Source of the DNA: Rubrivivax sp.
GTDB lineage: Bacteria > Pseudomonadota > Gammaproteobacteria > Burkholderiales > Burkholderiaceae_C
Assembly: GCA_020248945.1 (NCBI GenBank)
Contig: JADCGQ010000004.1
Span: forward strand, 124,001-188,000
DNA: 64,000 nt
Direction: 5' to 3'
Shown here: positions 1 through 7,916 of the stretch, one piece after another
Layout: each line of letters starts with the position of its first letter
How positions within the stretch are numbered: position 1 is the first letter of the stretch
Notes under the pieces: model-generated
What the model was told of the DNA's origin: nothing
Database searches by the model: none
Seen by the model: only the letters and a program-made list of their open reading frames with translations
Made by a program: the position numbers and the translations under genes

Positions 1-167
1 CCGGCTGGGGCCTCCACGGCCGGTGTCTGCCGCAGGCCCGCCTCGGCGACCACGCGCACCCGCAAGCCGTCGGCCACGCGGCGGCCGCTGGCGTCGTCGA
101 CGAAGGCCATGCCGAAGGCCGGGCGGAACACCGGCCGCTCGAGCACCACGTGTGCGGGCGTGCTCAT
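1..167 (-). CDS. Hypothetical protein in eCIS operon (5' part only)
   Basis: Only the first 55 or so codons are visible; the gene runs off the left edge. The ATG at 167 overlaps the stop of the DUF4255 gene (ATGA), so the two are translationally coupled in one minus-strand operon. The visible residues (start MSTPAHVVLERPVF) contain no domain I recognise. Its place directly after a Pvc16-like gene suggests a structural or accessory part of a contractile injection system. That is inference from position only. Confidence 0.6.
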   Translation of the reverse strand, partial: MSTPAHVVLERPVFRPAFGMAFVDDASGRRVADGLRVRVVAEAGLRQTPAVEAPA

Positions 168-757
168 CGCCGCACCCCGGCCATTGCGAACTCGCGCTCG
201 CGCACCGGCGGGCCTTCGCTGATCAAGACCTCGGAGTCGATCAGCAGCATGCGCGCCGTGTAGCCCATGGCCACCGGCAGCGTCGCCTTGGCCTTGTCCC
301 ACAGCGCCATGAAGTCGGCCAGCGCCAGCGGGTCGGCCAGCAACTCCACCGCCTCGTCGGCGGCAAAGACCTCGGGCTCGGCGAGCTGCCGGTTCAGCTC
401 GCCGCTGGCCAGCACCGGGTGGTCTTCCAGCTCGCGCAGCGCCCAGCCGAGCAGGCGCTGCTGGGTGTCGGCGGCCGTGGCGCTGGGCACCAGCAGGTAG
501 TGCAGATCCAGCGGCAAGGACGGCTTGGTGCGCCGGCCGTCGGGCGTGCGCCGTGGCGGCAGCGCGCGGCGCGGGTTCACCGCCACGCGCCACAGGCACA
601 GCGCAATGCCGTCGGGCAGCGCGGTGGTGCCGGCCAGGCGCTGCGGCTGCACGAGCTCGAAGCTCGCCGAGATCGGGAAGCGATCGCGCGGGAAGCCTTC
701 TTCCAGCACGGCCAGGATGGCCTTGCTGGTGGCGGCGATGGCGTTCCAGGTGGCCAT
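164..757 (-). CDS. DUF4255 / Pvc16-N-like tail cap protein of an eCIS
   Basis: This 197-aa protein starts MATWNAIAATSKAILAVLEE, a pattern typical of the DUF4255 (Pvc16 N-terminal) family. In Photorhabdus virulence cassette-type particles, Pvc16 caps the tail tube. The body has the family-like segments ALCLWRVAVNPRR and LPLDLHYLLVP, followed by a late region (LADFMALWDKAKATLPVAM). There is no signal peptide or membrane segment, as expected for a particle protein assembled in the cytosol. It lies 7 bp downstream of the small gene at 765-995 and overlaps the next gene by ATGA. The family call is from recall of the motif, not from a search. A related phage-tail-like particle is the main alternative. 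Confidence 0.72.
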   Translation of the reverse strand: MATWNAIAATSKAILAVLEEGFPRDRFPISASFELVQPQRLAGTTALPDGIALCLWRVAVNPRRALPPRRTPDGRRTKPSLPLDLHYLLVPSATAADTQQRLLGWALRELEDHPVLASGELNRQLAEPEVFAADEAVELLADPLALADFMALWDKAKATLPVAMGYTARMLLIDSEVLISEGPPVREREFAMAGVRR

Positions 758-764
758 GGTCAGT

Positions 765-995
765 TCAGCCCGGCGCCGTCCAGCGCCAGCGCACGCGGCC
801 GTCGGCGGCCGCTTGCGGGCGCACGCAGCCCTCGTGCTGCAGCTGCTGCAGGGCCGCGATCACGTCGGCCTCGCGCGCAGCAGGCGCCAGCCACCAGCGC
901 GCGATGCCGTCGCTGGTGTCGGCGGCCTGGGGATGCTGCTGCCAATGGCGACGCAAGTCCCGCAACACGATCGCGACAGCGTCGGGGGCGTTCAT
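765..995 (-). CDS. Small winged-helix-like protein at the head of the eCIS operon
   Basis: This 76-aa protein starts MNAPDAVAIVLRDL and contains the segment QAADTSDGIARWWL, then EADVIAALQQLQHEG and a DGRVRWRW strand. The helix-helix-hairpin layout resembles a small winged helix. Small proteins of this kind occur next to DUF4255 genes in contractile injection loci (recalled, not searched). It is the first gene after the sigma-54 promoter at 1061-1074. The ATG at 995 is chosen because it gives a normal N-terminus; a GTG at 1019 would add eight Ala-rich residues. Neither has a clear ribosome binding site. Confidence 0.6.
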   Translation of the reverse strand: MNAPDAVAIVLRDLRRHWQQHPQAADTSDGIARWWLAPAAREADVIAALQQLQHEGCVRPQAAADGRVRWRWTAPG

Positions 996-1060
996 CGCGG
1001 CGGCGGCAGCAGCGGGCACGGAAGGTCGAATGGAATGGGCTCACGGTCTGCCTCATCTGC

Positions 1061-1074
1061 GCAAGCGGCGTGCC
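1061..1074 (-). promoter_or_regulatory. Sigma-54 (RpoN) promoter of the eCIS operon
   Basis: On the minus strand this reads GGCACGCCGCTTGC, with exact GG-N10-GC spacing. It matches the consensus TGGCACG-N4-TTGC except for A in place of the first T. Transcription would start near 1050 and run left into the genes at 995 and 757. A sigma-54 activator gene lies only 230 bp away on the same strand, which supports the call. Confidence 0.75.
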
Positions 1075-1124
1075 TGCGCGCGGCCCACGCCAAGTGCTTG
1101 ATTCCAAAGGGGCGGCGTGGACGA

Positions 1125-1146
1125 CGGTGGACTCTTCCGTCCACCG
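1125..1146. promoter_or_regulatory. Inverted repeat, likely proximal activator site
   Basis: CGGTGGAC and GTCCACCG (8-bp perfect arms) are separated by 6 bp. It lies about 85 bp upstream of the predicted sigma-54 transcription start, where enhancer-binding activators normally bind. It shares the GGTGGAC core with the palindrome at 1186-1206. Confidence 0.5.
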
Positions 1147-1185
1147 CTCGGCTGCGCGGCGCCCTGGGCGGGCGGTGGTGTCGCG

Positions 1186-1206
1186 CTTGTCCACCCGGTG
1201 GACAAG
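1186..1206. promoter_or_regulatory. 21-bp palindrome, likely distal activator site
   Basis: CTTGTCCACC and GGTGGACAAG form 10-bp perfect arms around a single C. It is centred about 146 bp upstream of the predicted sigma-54 start, and a further partial copy (CTTGTCCA) follows at once. It lies between the activator gene's stop (1292) and the promoter, so it could also act as a stem-loop in the activator transcript. Operator is preferred because the GGTGGAC core recurs at 1125-1146. Confidence 0.5.
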
Positions 1207-1291
1207 CTTGTCCATGTGCAGGCGGCCCGCAGGCGCCGCAAACGAAACAGCCGCCCGAAGGCGGCTGCGGCAAGCGAGCGAGCGAGCGACG

Positions 1292-2329
1292 CTATACGGC
1301 GCGGTAGCGGGCCGCGTCGATGTCGTGCTTGCGCAGCAACTCGAAGAACGCACGGCGGTGCTTGCGCGCCAGCCGCGCCGCCTGCGCGATGTTGCCGCCG
1401 GCCTCGGCCAGCGTGCGCTCGATGTAGTGGCGCTCGAAGTCGCGCACGGCGCGGGCCTTGGCCGCGTTGAAGCCTTCGGCCGCCGCCGGCGGCGCAGCGG
1501 CGGCCTGGGCCGGGCCGAGATCGAGGTCGTCTGCCGCCAGTTGCGGGCCGCTGGCCAGCAGGGCCGCCCGGTCGACCGCGTGCTTGAGCTCGCGCACGTT
1601 GCCTGGCCACGACCACGCCATCAGCCGCGCCAGGGCAGCCGGCGAGATCGACTGGATCGCGTGCTGCCCGTCGCGGCGCGACAAGGCCAGGAAGTGCTCG
1701 GCCAGCGCGGGCACGTCGGCCATGCGCTGGCGCAGCGGCGGCAGCATCAGCGTGAGCATGTTCAGCCGGAACAGCAGGTCCTGGCGGAACTGCCCGGCCG
1801 CCGCCAGCGCATCGAGCGGCCGGTTGCTCGCCGCCACCACCCGCACATGGGCCTGGCGCAGCTGGCTCGAGCCCACGGGCCGGTACTGCTGGTCTTGCAG
1901 AAAGCGCAGCAGCTTGGCCTGTGCGGCCAGCGGCAAGGCGTCGATCTCGTCGAGGAACAGCGTGCCGTGTTCGGCCTCGGCCACGAGCCCGCTGCGCGCG
2001 GCATGCGCGTGCGTGTAGGCGCCGCGCACGTGGCCGAAGAGTTCGTCCTCGACCAGCTCACCCGGGATCGCCGCGCAGTTGACGGCCACGAAAGGCCCGC
2101 CCGCGCGCGCCGAGGCGTAATGAAGGGCCTGGGCACAGACCTCCTTGCCGGTGCCGGTTTCGCCGAGGATGAGCACCCCGGCGTCGCAGCGCGCGTAGCG
2201 CGGCAGCCGCGCCAGCGCCGCGACGAAGGCCGCGCTGTGGCCGACGAGCCCGGCACGGCGGGCCACGGCCAGCAGATCGGACGCCAGCGGATCGGCAGGA
2301 GCCTGGACGTTGTCGAGACAGTCGTTCAC
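1292..2329 (-). CDS. Sigma-54-dependent transcriptional activator lacking a receiver domain
   Basis: This 345-aa protein is an AAA+ sigma-54 interaction domain plus a C-terminal Fis-type helix-turn-helix (GGNIAQAARLARKHRRAFFE). Walker A is GETGTGKE near residues 56-63 and Walker B is GTLFLDEID near 122-130. There is no N-terminal receiver or GAF domain, only about 30 residues before the AAA+ core, so activity is probably controlled by expression or a partner. The GTG at 2329 is chosen because AAAGGAG lies 7 nt upstream; the frame stays open further 5' without a better start. The sigma-54 contact loop reads GAYTHA instead of GAFTGA. It is transcribed toward the eCIS genes and is the likely activator of their promoter. 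Confidence 0.88.
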   Translation of the reverse strand: MNDCLDNVQAPADPLASDLLAVARRAGLVGHSAAFVAALARLPRYARCDAGVLILGETGTGKEVCAQALHYASARAGGPFVAVNCAAIPGELVEDELFGHVRGAYTHAHAARSGLVAEAEHGTLFLDEIDALPLAAQAKLLRFLQDQQYRPVGSSQLRQAHVRVVAASNRPLDALAAAGQFRQDLLFRLNMLTLMLPPLRQRMADVPALAEHFLALSRRDGQHAIQSISPAALARLMAWSWPGNVRELKHAVDRAALLASGPQLAADDLDLGPAQAAAAPPAAAEGFNAAKARAVRDFERHYIERTLAEAGGNIAQAARLARKHRRAFFELLRKHDIDAARYRAV

Positions 2330-2614
2330 GAGGGCTCCTTTCTCTGGGCGGGCGGCGCCATCGGGGTTGGGTGCACGCGGGCCGCCAGCATAGGCGCCGC
2401 TCCCCTTTGGCGACAGTGGCGAACTAGGGGCCGGCACATCCCTCGGGCACCCCCACGAGAGCGCCCCGCCCGCCTCGACACATCCGGTTGCGAGATCGGC
2501 CCCCAAGGCGCGGATCACGCCATCGCAGGCTCACGCCATGAGCCACTGGATCGCCAGACTGCCGTTCCACAGGATCCGCACAGGGCGGGTTCTTCGACAC
2601 GACAGGAGCGAGCC

Positions 2615-3787
2615 ATGTTGCAGACCTCGATCAGCTTCGACACCCCCCAGGCCGCGCCGCGCGGCGAAGACCGCTGTGCGTTCCAGATCGGCTGGGACCA
2701 CGCGCGCCATGGGCTGCACCTGCCTGCGATCCTTCCGTCGGCCCTGCCGGCCGAGCACGGCCCGCAGCCGCTGCGCCAGGGCTGGCATGCCGCCCAGGCC
2801 GTGTTCGGCCGCCGCATCTGGCCGGCCCGGCCCGCGGTGCGCCAGTGGCTCGCGCTGCGCCTGGCCGCCTGGCAGGCCGGCGAGGCCTTCGACACCGACG
2901 AGCTGACACCCCAGCACCTGGCACAGATCGCCACGCTGCGCTGCCCCGTGCGCCGGGTGCCGCTGGGCGGCGCCCCCGGCACGGCCGATGCGCCGGTGGT
3001 GGTGCGGCTCAACAGCCAGGCCGCGTGGGCGGCGGGCCATCTCGTCATGCTCAGCGCCGCCGCGGCGCAGGCCCTGGCGGGCGTGGATGTCGACGAGGCG
3101 CGCCGCCGCGCGCGAGACTGCGAACGGGAACACGAAAGGGCCAGCGACACCCCCAGCGGCACCACCCACGGCCTCGACGCCGCCGGCTGGTGGCGCGTGG
3201 CCGCGCTGCGCAGCTTTGCCACGCCGCTGCCCTTTGCCACCGCGGCCGGCCAGCCGCTGGCCGTGCTGCCGCCCAACCGCGTGCGCCTGCTCAACGCCGC
3301 GCAGGGGCTGCAGGCGCTGGTGACCCAGGCCTTTGCGGCCCCGGGCTGGGCCGCCCGCTGTGCCGCCATCGCGGCCCTGCTGCCCGAGCACACGTTGCGC
3401 CACGACTTCAACCTCTTCGTCGGCGCGATGGCGCCGCGCGTGCTGGCCGCCCCCACCCAAGGGCAGGGCCTGCGCGACGCACTCGAAGACGCCTGGCTGC
3501 ACGAGCGCGTGCAGCGCCGCTGGCAGCACCTGGTGCTGAGCCTCGGAGAGGCCGGCACCGAAGCGCTGCTCGAGCGCGTGGCGGCGCTGCCGCAACCGGG
3601 CCGCCATGTGCTGCAGCACGCCCCGGCCCAGGCCGTGGAAGCCTGGCGCCTGCCGGCGCGCCCCGAGCGCCCGACGCTGGCCCGCCTGAGTGGCCGCGCA
3701 CCGCGCCGGGGGCCGGGCGCTGCGGCGACAATCGCGCCGAGCCTCACCCCCACCCCGCGCGCCCGGCCCGCCACCCTGCCTGCATGA
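2615..3787 (+). CDS. Conserved-looking hypothetical protein upstream of moeB
   Basis: This 390-aa protein starts MLQTSISFDTPQAAPRGED. The ATG has AGGAG 8 nt upstream. The N-terminal third is rich in Trp and Arg (FQIGWDHARHGLHLP, QGWHAAQAVFGRRIW), the middle has a hydrophobic strand region, and the last 50 residues are Pro/Arg-rich and look disordered. There is no signal peptide or convincing membrane helix. I recognise no family. It overlaps the start of the MoeB/ThiF gene by 4 nt (ATGA), so the two are probably translated together. The 285 bp upstream are shared with the divergent sigma-54 activator gene. Confidence 0.7.
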   Translation: MLQTSISFDTPQAAPRGEDRCAFQIGWDHARHGLHLPAILPSALPAEHGPQPLRQGWHAAQAVFGRRIWPARPAVRQWLALRLAAWQAGEAFDTDELTPQHLAQIATLRCPVRRVPLGGAPGTADAPVVVRLNSQAAWAAGHLVMLSAAAAQALAGVDVDEARRRARDCEREHERASDTPSGTTHGLDAAGWWRVAALRSFATPLPFATAAGQPLAVLPPNRVRLLNAAQGLQALVTQAFAAPGWAARCAAIAALLPEHTLRHDFNLFVGAMAPRVLAAPTQGQGLRDALEDAWLHERVQRRWQHLVLSLGEAGTEALLERVAALPQPGRHVLQHAPAQAVEAWRLPARPERPTLARLSGRAPRRGPGAAATIAPSLTPTPRARPATLPA

Positions 3788-4533
3788 ACGACGACCAGCT
3801 GCTGCGCTACAGCCGACACGTCCTGCTCGACGAGATCGGCATCGAAGGGCAGCAGCGGCTGCTGGCGAGCCACGCGCTCGTCATCGGCGCTGGCGGGCTG
3901 GGTTCGCCGGTGCTGCTGTACCTGGGCAGCGCCGGCGTCGGCCGCATCACGGTGGTCGACCCCGACACGGTGGACACCACCAACCTGCAGCGGCAGATCG
4001 TGCACTCGCTGGCCACGGTGGGCCTGTCCAAGGCGGAATCGGCCGCGGCCCGCATCGCCAGCCTGAACCCTGACGTGGCCGTGCGCGCGCTCGTGCAGCG
4101 CGCCGACGCGGCCCTGCTCGACGAACTCGTGCCGCAGGCCGACGTGGTGCTGGACTGCAGCGACAACTTCGCCACGCGCCATGCCGTCAATGCTGCCTGC
4201 GTGCGCCACGGCAAGCCGCTGGTCAGCGGCGCGGCCATCGGTTTCGATGGCCAGGTCAGCGTGTACGACAGCCGCCGTGCCGGCGCGCCGTGTTACGCCT
4301 GCCTGTTTCCGCCCTCGGCCGCGCACCAGGACGTGGCCTGCGCGACGATGGGCGTGTTCGCGCCGCTGGTCGGCCTGATCGGCAGCGTGCAGGCGGCCGA
4401 GGCGCTGAAGCTGCTCGTCGGCACCGGCGAGCCGCTGGCCGGCCGGCTGCTGATGCTGGACGCGAGCCACATGCGCTGGGACGAGGTGGCCTTTGCGCGG
4501 CAGCCGGGCTGCGAGGTCTGCGGTGGCCGCTGA
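3784..4533 (+). CDS. moeB: Molybdopterin-synthase adenylyltransferase / ThiF-family E1-like protein
   Basis: This 249-aa protein activates the C-terminal Gly-Gly of a small sulphur carrier (MoaD or ThiS) by ATP-dependent adenylation. The Rossmann nucleotide site is GAGGLGSPVLLYLGSAGVG at residues 35-55, followed by DPDTVDTTNLQRQ. The zinc-binding pairs CYAC and CEVCGG are both present, and DVACATMGVFAP carries the conserved cysteine. The length is normal for MoeB/ThiF. The Mo-cofactor and thiamine roles cannot be separated from sequence alone; moeB is the usual naming for a stand-alone copy. The ATG overlaps the preceding stop. Confidence 0.9.
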   Translation: MNDDQLLRYSRHVLLDEIGIEGQQRLLASHALVIGAGGLGSPVLLYLGSAGVGRITVVDPDTVDTTNLQRQIVHSLATVGLSKAESAAARIASLNPDVAVRALVQRADAALLDELVPQADVVLDCSDNFATRHAVNAACVRHGKPLVSGAAIGFDGQVSVYDSRRAGAPCYACLFPPSAAHQDVACATMGVFAPLVGLIGSVQAAEALKLLVGTGEPLAGRLLMLDASHMRWDEVAFARQPGCEVCGGR

Positions 4534-4954
4534 GACCCTGCGCCGCGTACTGCCGGCCTGGGCCTTGCAGCGTGGGCCCTGGCGCGCGCTGCTGCTCGTG
4601 CTGCTGGCCGTGGTGTCGTGGTTCGCCTTTGCGCGCGTGCAGTTCAACGACGGCGGCCTGCCGCTCGACAAGGGCCGGCACCTCGCCGCCTTCGCCACGC
4701 TGGCCTGGGTGGCCACGCAGGCCTTTGCAGGCGCGCACGCGGCCTTCGTGCGCATCGCACTGGCCTTGCTGGCCTACGGCGTGTTCATCGAGCTCGTGCA
4801 GAGCCAGATTCCGGGCCGCTACGCCAGTGGCCTGGACGTGGCGGCCGATGCCGTGGGCATCGGGCTCGGGCTGCTGGCGGCGCGCTTCTTCAGCCTCGTG
4901 CGCCAGCCGGCTCGGGCGGCAGCGACAGCAGGCCACCGACAAAAAGCTGCGTGA
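4523..4954 (+). CDS. VanZ-like membrane protein
   Basis: This 143-aa protein has about four membrane helices and the VanZ-family signature: a Lys-Gly-Arg-His step before the second helix (LPLDKGRHLAAFATLAW) and IELVQSQIPGRYASGLDVAADAVG near the C-terminus. The GTG at 4523 overlaps the end of moeB by 11 nt; an in-frame start at 4493 would add ten residues. Its last 65 bp overlap the 3' end of the convergent tetR gene. The function of VanZ-like proteins outside vancomycin clusters is unknown. Confidence 0.75.
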   Translation: MAAETLRRVLPAWALQRGPWRALLLVLLAVVSWFAFARVQFNDGGLPLDKGRHLAAFATLAWVATQAFAGAHAAFVRIALALLAYGVFIELVQSQIPGRYASGLDVAADAVGIGLGLLAARFFSLVRQPARAAATAGHRQKAA

Positions 4955-5507
4955 CCAGCGGCGCCATCGCCTCGTGCGTGAGTGCGCCATCGGCGCGCAG
5001 CCAGGTGAAGGTCCAGTTGATCATGCCGAAGAGCAGCATCGCCACCGGCTTGGCCAGCCGGGCCGCGGCGAGTTCGGGCCGCACCGCCGCCACCGCGTCG
5101 GCAAAGGCCTGCACGACGCGGCGCTGGCCTTCGAGCAGCGCCTCGCGCTCGGGCGCGGGCAGGAACTTCACGTCTTCGGTGAGCACGCGGTGCTCGTGCT
5201 GCGCATGCGCGTAGGCGCGCAGGAAGCGCTCGATCAGGCGCGCCAGGTGCGGCTCGGGCGGCAGCGCTTCGGCCGCGACCTCGCCCACCAGCGCCTCGAG
5301 CCGCGCCACGTGGCCACCGGCGATGGCGGCCAGCAGCGCCGGCTTGTCGCGCACGTAGTGGTACAGCGTGGCCTTGCCCAGGCCGGCGGCCTCGGCCACC
5401 TGCTGCATCGTGGTGGCGGTGTAACCCTGGTTGGCGAACAAGCGCGCGGCGGCGGCCAGCAGCTGATCGCGCTGCGCGTCGAAGCCCTGCGAGCGCGGTC
5501 GGGCCAC
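4890..5507 (-). CDS. paaR: TetR-family repressor of the phenylacetate operon (PaaR-like)
   Basis: This 205-aa protein has an N-terminal TetR helix-turn-helix (LLAAAARLFANQGYTATTMQ, then AGLGKATLYHYVRDK) and an all-helical ligand-binding C-terminal domain. The GTG at 5507 lies 4 bp after the paaE stop, making this the last gene of the paa operon. PaaR-type TetR proteins of betaproteobacteria repress paa genes and are released by phenylacetyl-CoA (family knowledge). An inverted repeat of the expected kind lies upstream of paaG at 11852-11867. Ligand and target are inferred from context. The 3' end overlaps the VanZ-like gene on the other strand. Confidence 0.82.
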   Translation of the reverse strand: MARPRSQGFDAQRDQLLAAAARLFANQGYTATTMQQVAEAAGLGKATLYHYVRDKPALLAAIAGGHVARLEALVGEVAAEALPPEPHLARLIERFLRAYAHAQHEHRVLTEDVKFLPAPEREALLEGQRRVVQAFADAVAAVRPELAAARLAKPVAMLLFGMINWTFTWLRADGALTHEAMAPLVTQLFVGGLLSLPPEPAGARG

Positions 5508-5511
5508 CCGC

Positions 5512-6585
5512 TCAGCGCTCGTCGAAGCTCACGACGACGCGCTCGGTCAGCGGGTGCGCCTGGCAGGTGAGCACGAAGCCGGCGGCGATGTCGGCGGGCT
5601 CCAGCGCGAACTGGCGGTCCATGCGCACGCGGCCTTCGATCAGCTTGGCGCGGCAGGTGGCGCAGACGCCGCTCTTGCACGAAAACGGCAGGTCCAGGCC
5701 GCTGCGCGTGGCCGCGGCCAGCAGGTTGGCATCGGCCGCGGTGTAGTCGATCTCGCGCGTGAGCCCGTCGCGCACGAGGGTGATGCGCGCCGTGGCGGCA
5801 TCTCCCGGCTGCGGCTGTGGCGCGCGGGCGCTGCGTTCAGCAGGCGGCACGCCAAAGCGTTCGACATGGATGCGGGCCTCGGGCACGCCGTGGCTGCGCA
5901 ACGCGGCCTCGACCTCGTCGTTCATGGCGTGCGGGCCGCAGACGAAGGCGGCGTCCACCGAGGCCGCGCCCCCCACGAGGCGCAGGACGGTGCCCAGCCG
6001 CTCGGCATCCACCCGGCCGCTGGCCAGCGGTGCATCGACTTGCTCGCGCGAGAACACCGTGAACAGCGCCAAGCGGGCCAGGTGGCGGCTTTTCAGGTCC
6101 TCGAGTTCCTCCTTGAACATCGTGCTCGCTGCCTGGCGGTTGGCGTACACCAGCGTGGCGCGGGTGTCGGGCGACGCGGCCAGATGCGCCTTCAGGATCG
6201 ACAGCACCGGCGTGATGCCGCTGCCCCCGGCCACGGCCAGCACATGCCGCGGGCGCGCGCCCAGTGCACGGCCGAAGTGGCCCTGCGGCGGCAGCGCCTC
6301 GATCACGTCGCCCGGCTCGAGCTGCGCATGCAGCCAGCTCGAAAACGCCCCGCCTTCGACGCGCCGCACGCCCACGCGCAGCGGCTCGCCGGGCGCGGCG
6401 CAGAGCGAGTAGCTGCGGCGCAGGTCCTGCCCCTGCACCTGCGCGCGCAGCGTGAGGTACTGGCCGGGCTCGAAGCGCCAGCGCTCGGTGTCGCCGTCGA
6501 TCGACTCGAAGCGGATCACGCGCGCCTCGGCGGTGTCGGCCTCGACGGCGGCCACGCGCAAGGGATGGAAGTGCAGGCCCGTCAT
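5512..6585 (-). CDS. paaE: Phenylacetyl-CoA epoxidase reductase subunit PaaE
   Basis: This 357-aa protein passes electrons from NAD(P)H to the PaaAC epoxidase. It has a ferredoxin-reductase FAD domain (RRSYSLCAAPGE near residues 55-66), an NAD domain (GGSGITPVLSILKAHL), and a C-terminal plant-type 2Fe-2S ferredoxin with CKSGVCATC plus a later single Cys (LTCQAHP). The ATG at 6585 overlaps the paaD stop (ATGA). The length matches known PaaE. Confidence 0.95.
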   Translation of the reverse strand: MTGLHFHPLRVAAVEADTAEARVIRFESIDGDTERWRFEPGQYLTLRAQVQGQDLRRSYSLCAAPGEPLRVGVRRVEGGAFSSWLHAQLEPGDVIEALPPQGHFGRALGARPRHVLAVAGGSGITPVLSILKAHLAASPDTRATLVYANRQAASTMFKEELEDLKSRHLARLALFTVFSREQVDAPLASGRVDAERLGTVLRLVGGAASVDAAFVCGPHAMNDEVEAALRSHGVPEARIHVERFGVPPAERSARAPQPQPGDAATARITLVRDGLTREIDYTAADANLLAAATRSGLDLPFSCKSGVCATCRAKLIEGRVRMDRQFALEPADIAAGFVLTCQAHPLTERVVVSFDER

Positions 6586-7097
6586 CACAAGGGCTTGAAG
6601 TGTTCGAAGGGTTCGCGGCAGGCGAGGCAGCGGTAAAGCGCCTTGCAGGCCGTGCTGCCGAAGGCCGACAGGCGCTCGACCTGGGGGCTTTCGCAGCGTG
6701 GGCAGGGCACGCGGTGGGCCATCAGCCGCACGGGGGTGCCTTCGTCGCCGCAACGACCCGGTGGCGCGATGCCGTAGCGGCGCAGCGCCTCGCGGCCGGT
6801 GTCGGTGATCCAGTCGGTGGTCCAGGCCGGGGCGAGCTGGTGCGTCACGCGCACGGGGCCGAGGCCGGCGGCCTCGAGCGCGGCGCGCGTCGACTCGGCG
6901 ATCACCTCGGTGGCCGGACAACCGCTGTAGGTGGGCGTCAGCACGACCTCGGTGCCATCGGCACCCACGTGCACGCCGCGCACCACGCCCAGGTCGACGA
7001 GGCTGAGCACCGGCACCTCGGGGTCCATCACCTCGCGCAGCGCGGCCCAGGCGCGGGCCTCGGCGGCCTCGCGGCTGAGCAGTTCGGCGCCGCACAT
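6585..7097 (-). CDS. paaD: Phenylacetyl-CoA epoxidase assembly factor PaaD
   Basis: This 170-aa protein has an N-terminal MIP18/DUF59-like domain (ALREVMDPEVPVLSLVDLG, then TPTYSGCPATEVI) and a C-terminal zinc-ribbon-like part (CPRCESPQVERLSAFGSTAC, then CLACREPF). PaaD is needed for maturation of the ring-epoxidation complex, probably by iron-sulphur cluster delivery. The start at 7097 overlaps the paaC stop, and the stop overlaps the paaE start. Confidence 0.93.
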   Translation of the reverse strand: MCGAELLSREAAEARAWAALREVMDPEVPVLSLVDLGVVRGVHVGADGTEVVLTPTYSGCPATEVIAESTRAALEAAGLGPVRVTHQLAPAWTTDWITDTGREALRRYGIAPPGRCGDEGTPVRLMAHRVPCPRCESPQVERLSAFGSTACKALYRCLACREPFEHFKPL

Positions 7098-7906
7098 CAC
7101 CACACCCCGCCGGGGTAGCGTCGCGGCAGGTACTGCAGCTCGGCGAGGATGAAGCCCAGGTGCTCGCTGTGGCGGCCGAGTGTGCCGGTGCTGACGAAGG
7201 GCGTGGCCGCTGGCGGCTCCAGCTTCGCCTCGGCCAGAACGGCAGCCACCTCGGCGTGCCACGGCTCGCGCAGCTCGGCGCGCGAGGGGCCCAGGCCCGA
7301 GGCGGCCGCCGTGGCATCCACCTCGTCGGCAACGAAGAGTTCGGCCACATACGGCCAGGCCCGCGCCAGCGCCGCGCGCAGCCGGCTCGCCGACTCGTCG
7401 GTGCCGTCGCCCAGCCGCACCACCCAGCCGGCCGCGTGCTGGTGGTGGTAGCGCACCTCCTTCAGCGACTTGGCGGCGATGGCGGCCAGCGACGCATCCG
7501 ACGAGCCCTGCAGCCGGGTGAAGAGGGCCTTCATCCACGAGGCCACCAACAGGTTGCGCAGCACGGTGTCGGCGAAGTCGCCGCCGGGGCTGTGGGCGCT
7601 GGGCTTGCGCAGGGGCTGCTCGACCAGCGTGAGGTTGAGGAACTGGTGCTCCTCGCGCAGGAAGGCCAGCGCGTCTTCGCCGAAGCCCTGCCCTTCGAGC
7701 GCCGCGGCATGCGTGAGCAGCGCGCGCGCCTGGCCGAGGCTGTCGAGCGCCAGGTTCGACAGCGCGATGTCTTCCTCGAGCACCGGCGCGTGGCCGCACC
7801 ACTCGGCCAGGCGCTGGGCGTGGATGAGGGCGGTGTCGGCGATGCGCAGCACGTAGCGCACCGGCGGCGTGAGGCGCAGTTCGAGGGACGCGGAGACGGT
7901 GGTCAC
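7097..7906 (-). CDS. paaC: Phenylacetyl-CoA epoxidase structural subunit PaaC
   Basis: This 269-aa ferritin-like protein forms the inactive structural partner of PaaA in the epoxidase core. Typical segments are APVLEEDIALSNLALDSLGQ and LREEHQFLNLTLVEQP, and KEVRYHHQHAAGWVVRLGDG in the later helix. The start is GTG at 7906, 10 bp after the paaB stop; no upstream ATG fits. The stop overlaps the paaD start. Confidence 0.95.
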   Translation of the reverse strand: MTTVSASLELRLTPPVRYVLRIADTALIHAQRLAEWCGHAPVLEEDIALSNLALDSLGQARALLTHAAALEGQGFGEDALAFLREEHQFLNLTLVEQPLRKPSAHSPGGDFADTVLRNLLVASWMKALFTRLQGSSDASLAAIAAKSLKEVRYHHQHAAGWVVRLGDGTDESASRLRAALARAWPYVAELFVADEVDATAAASGLGPSRAELREPWHAEVAAVLAEAKLEPPAATPFVSTGTLGRHSEHLGFILAELQYLPRRYPGGVW

Positions 7907-7916
7907 GGCAGTGGCC

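Noticed and set aside
1075-1100. Second GG-N10-GC match upstream of the eCIS promoter
   Set aside because: Only the GG and GC dinucleotides match (GGCGTGGGCCGCGC); the site at 1061-1074 fits the consensus far better.
23-2614. Long plus-strand open frame running into the 390-aa gene
   Set aside because: It is Arg/Pro-rich low-complexity translation opposite the eCIS and sigma-54 activator genes. A good ribosome binding site and Met occur only at 2615.
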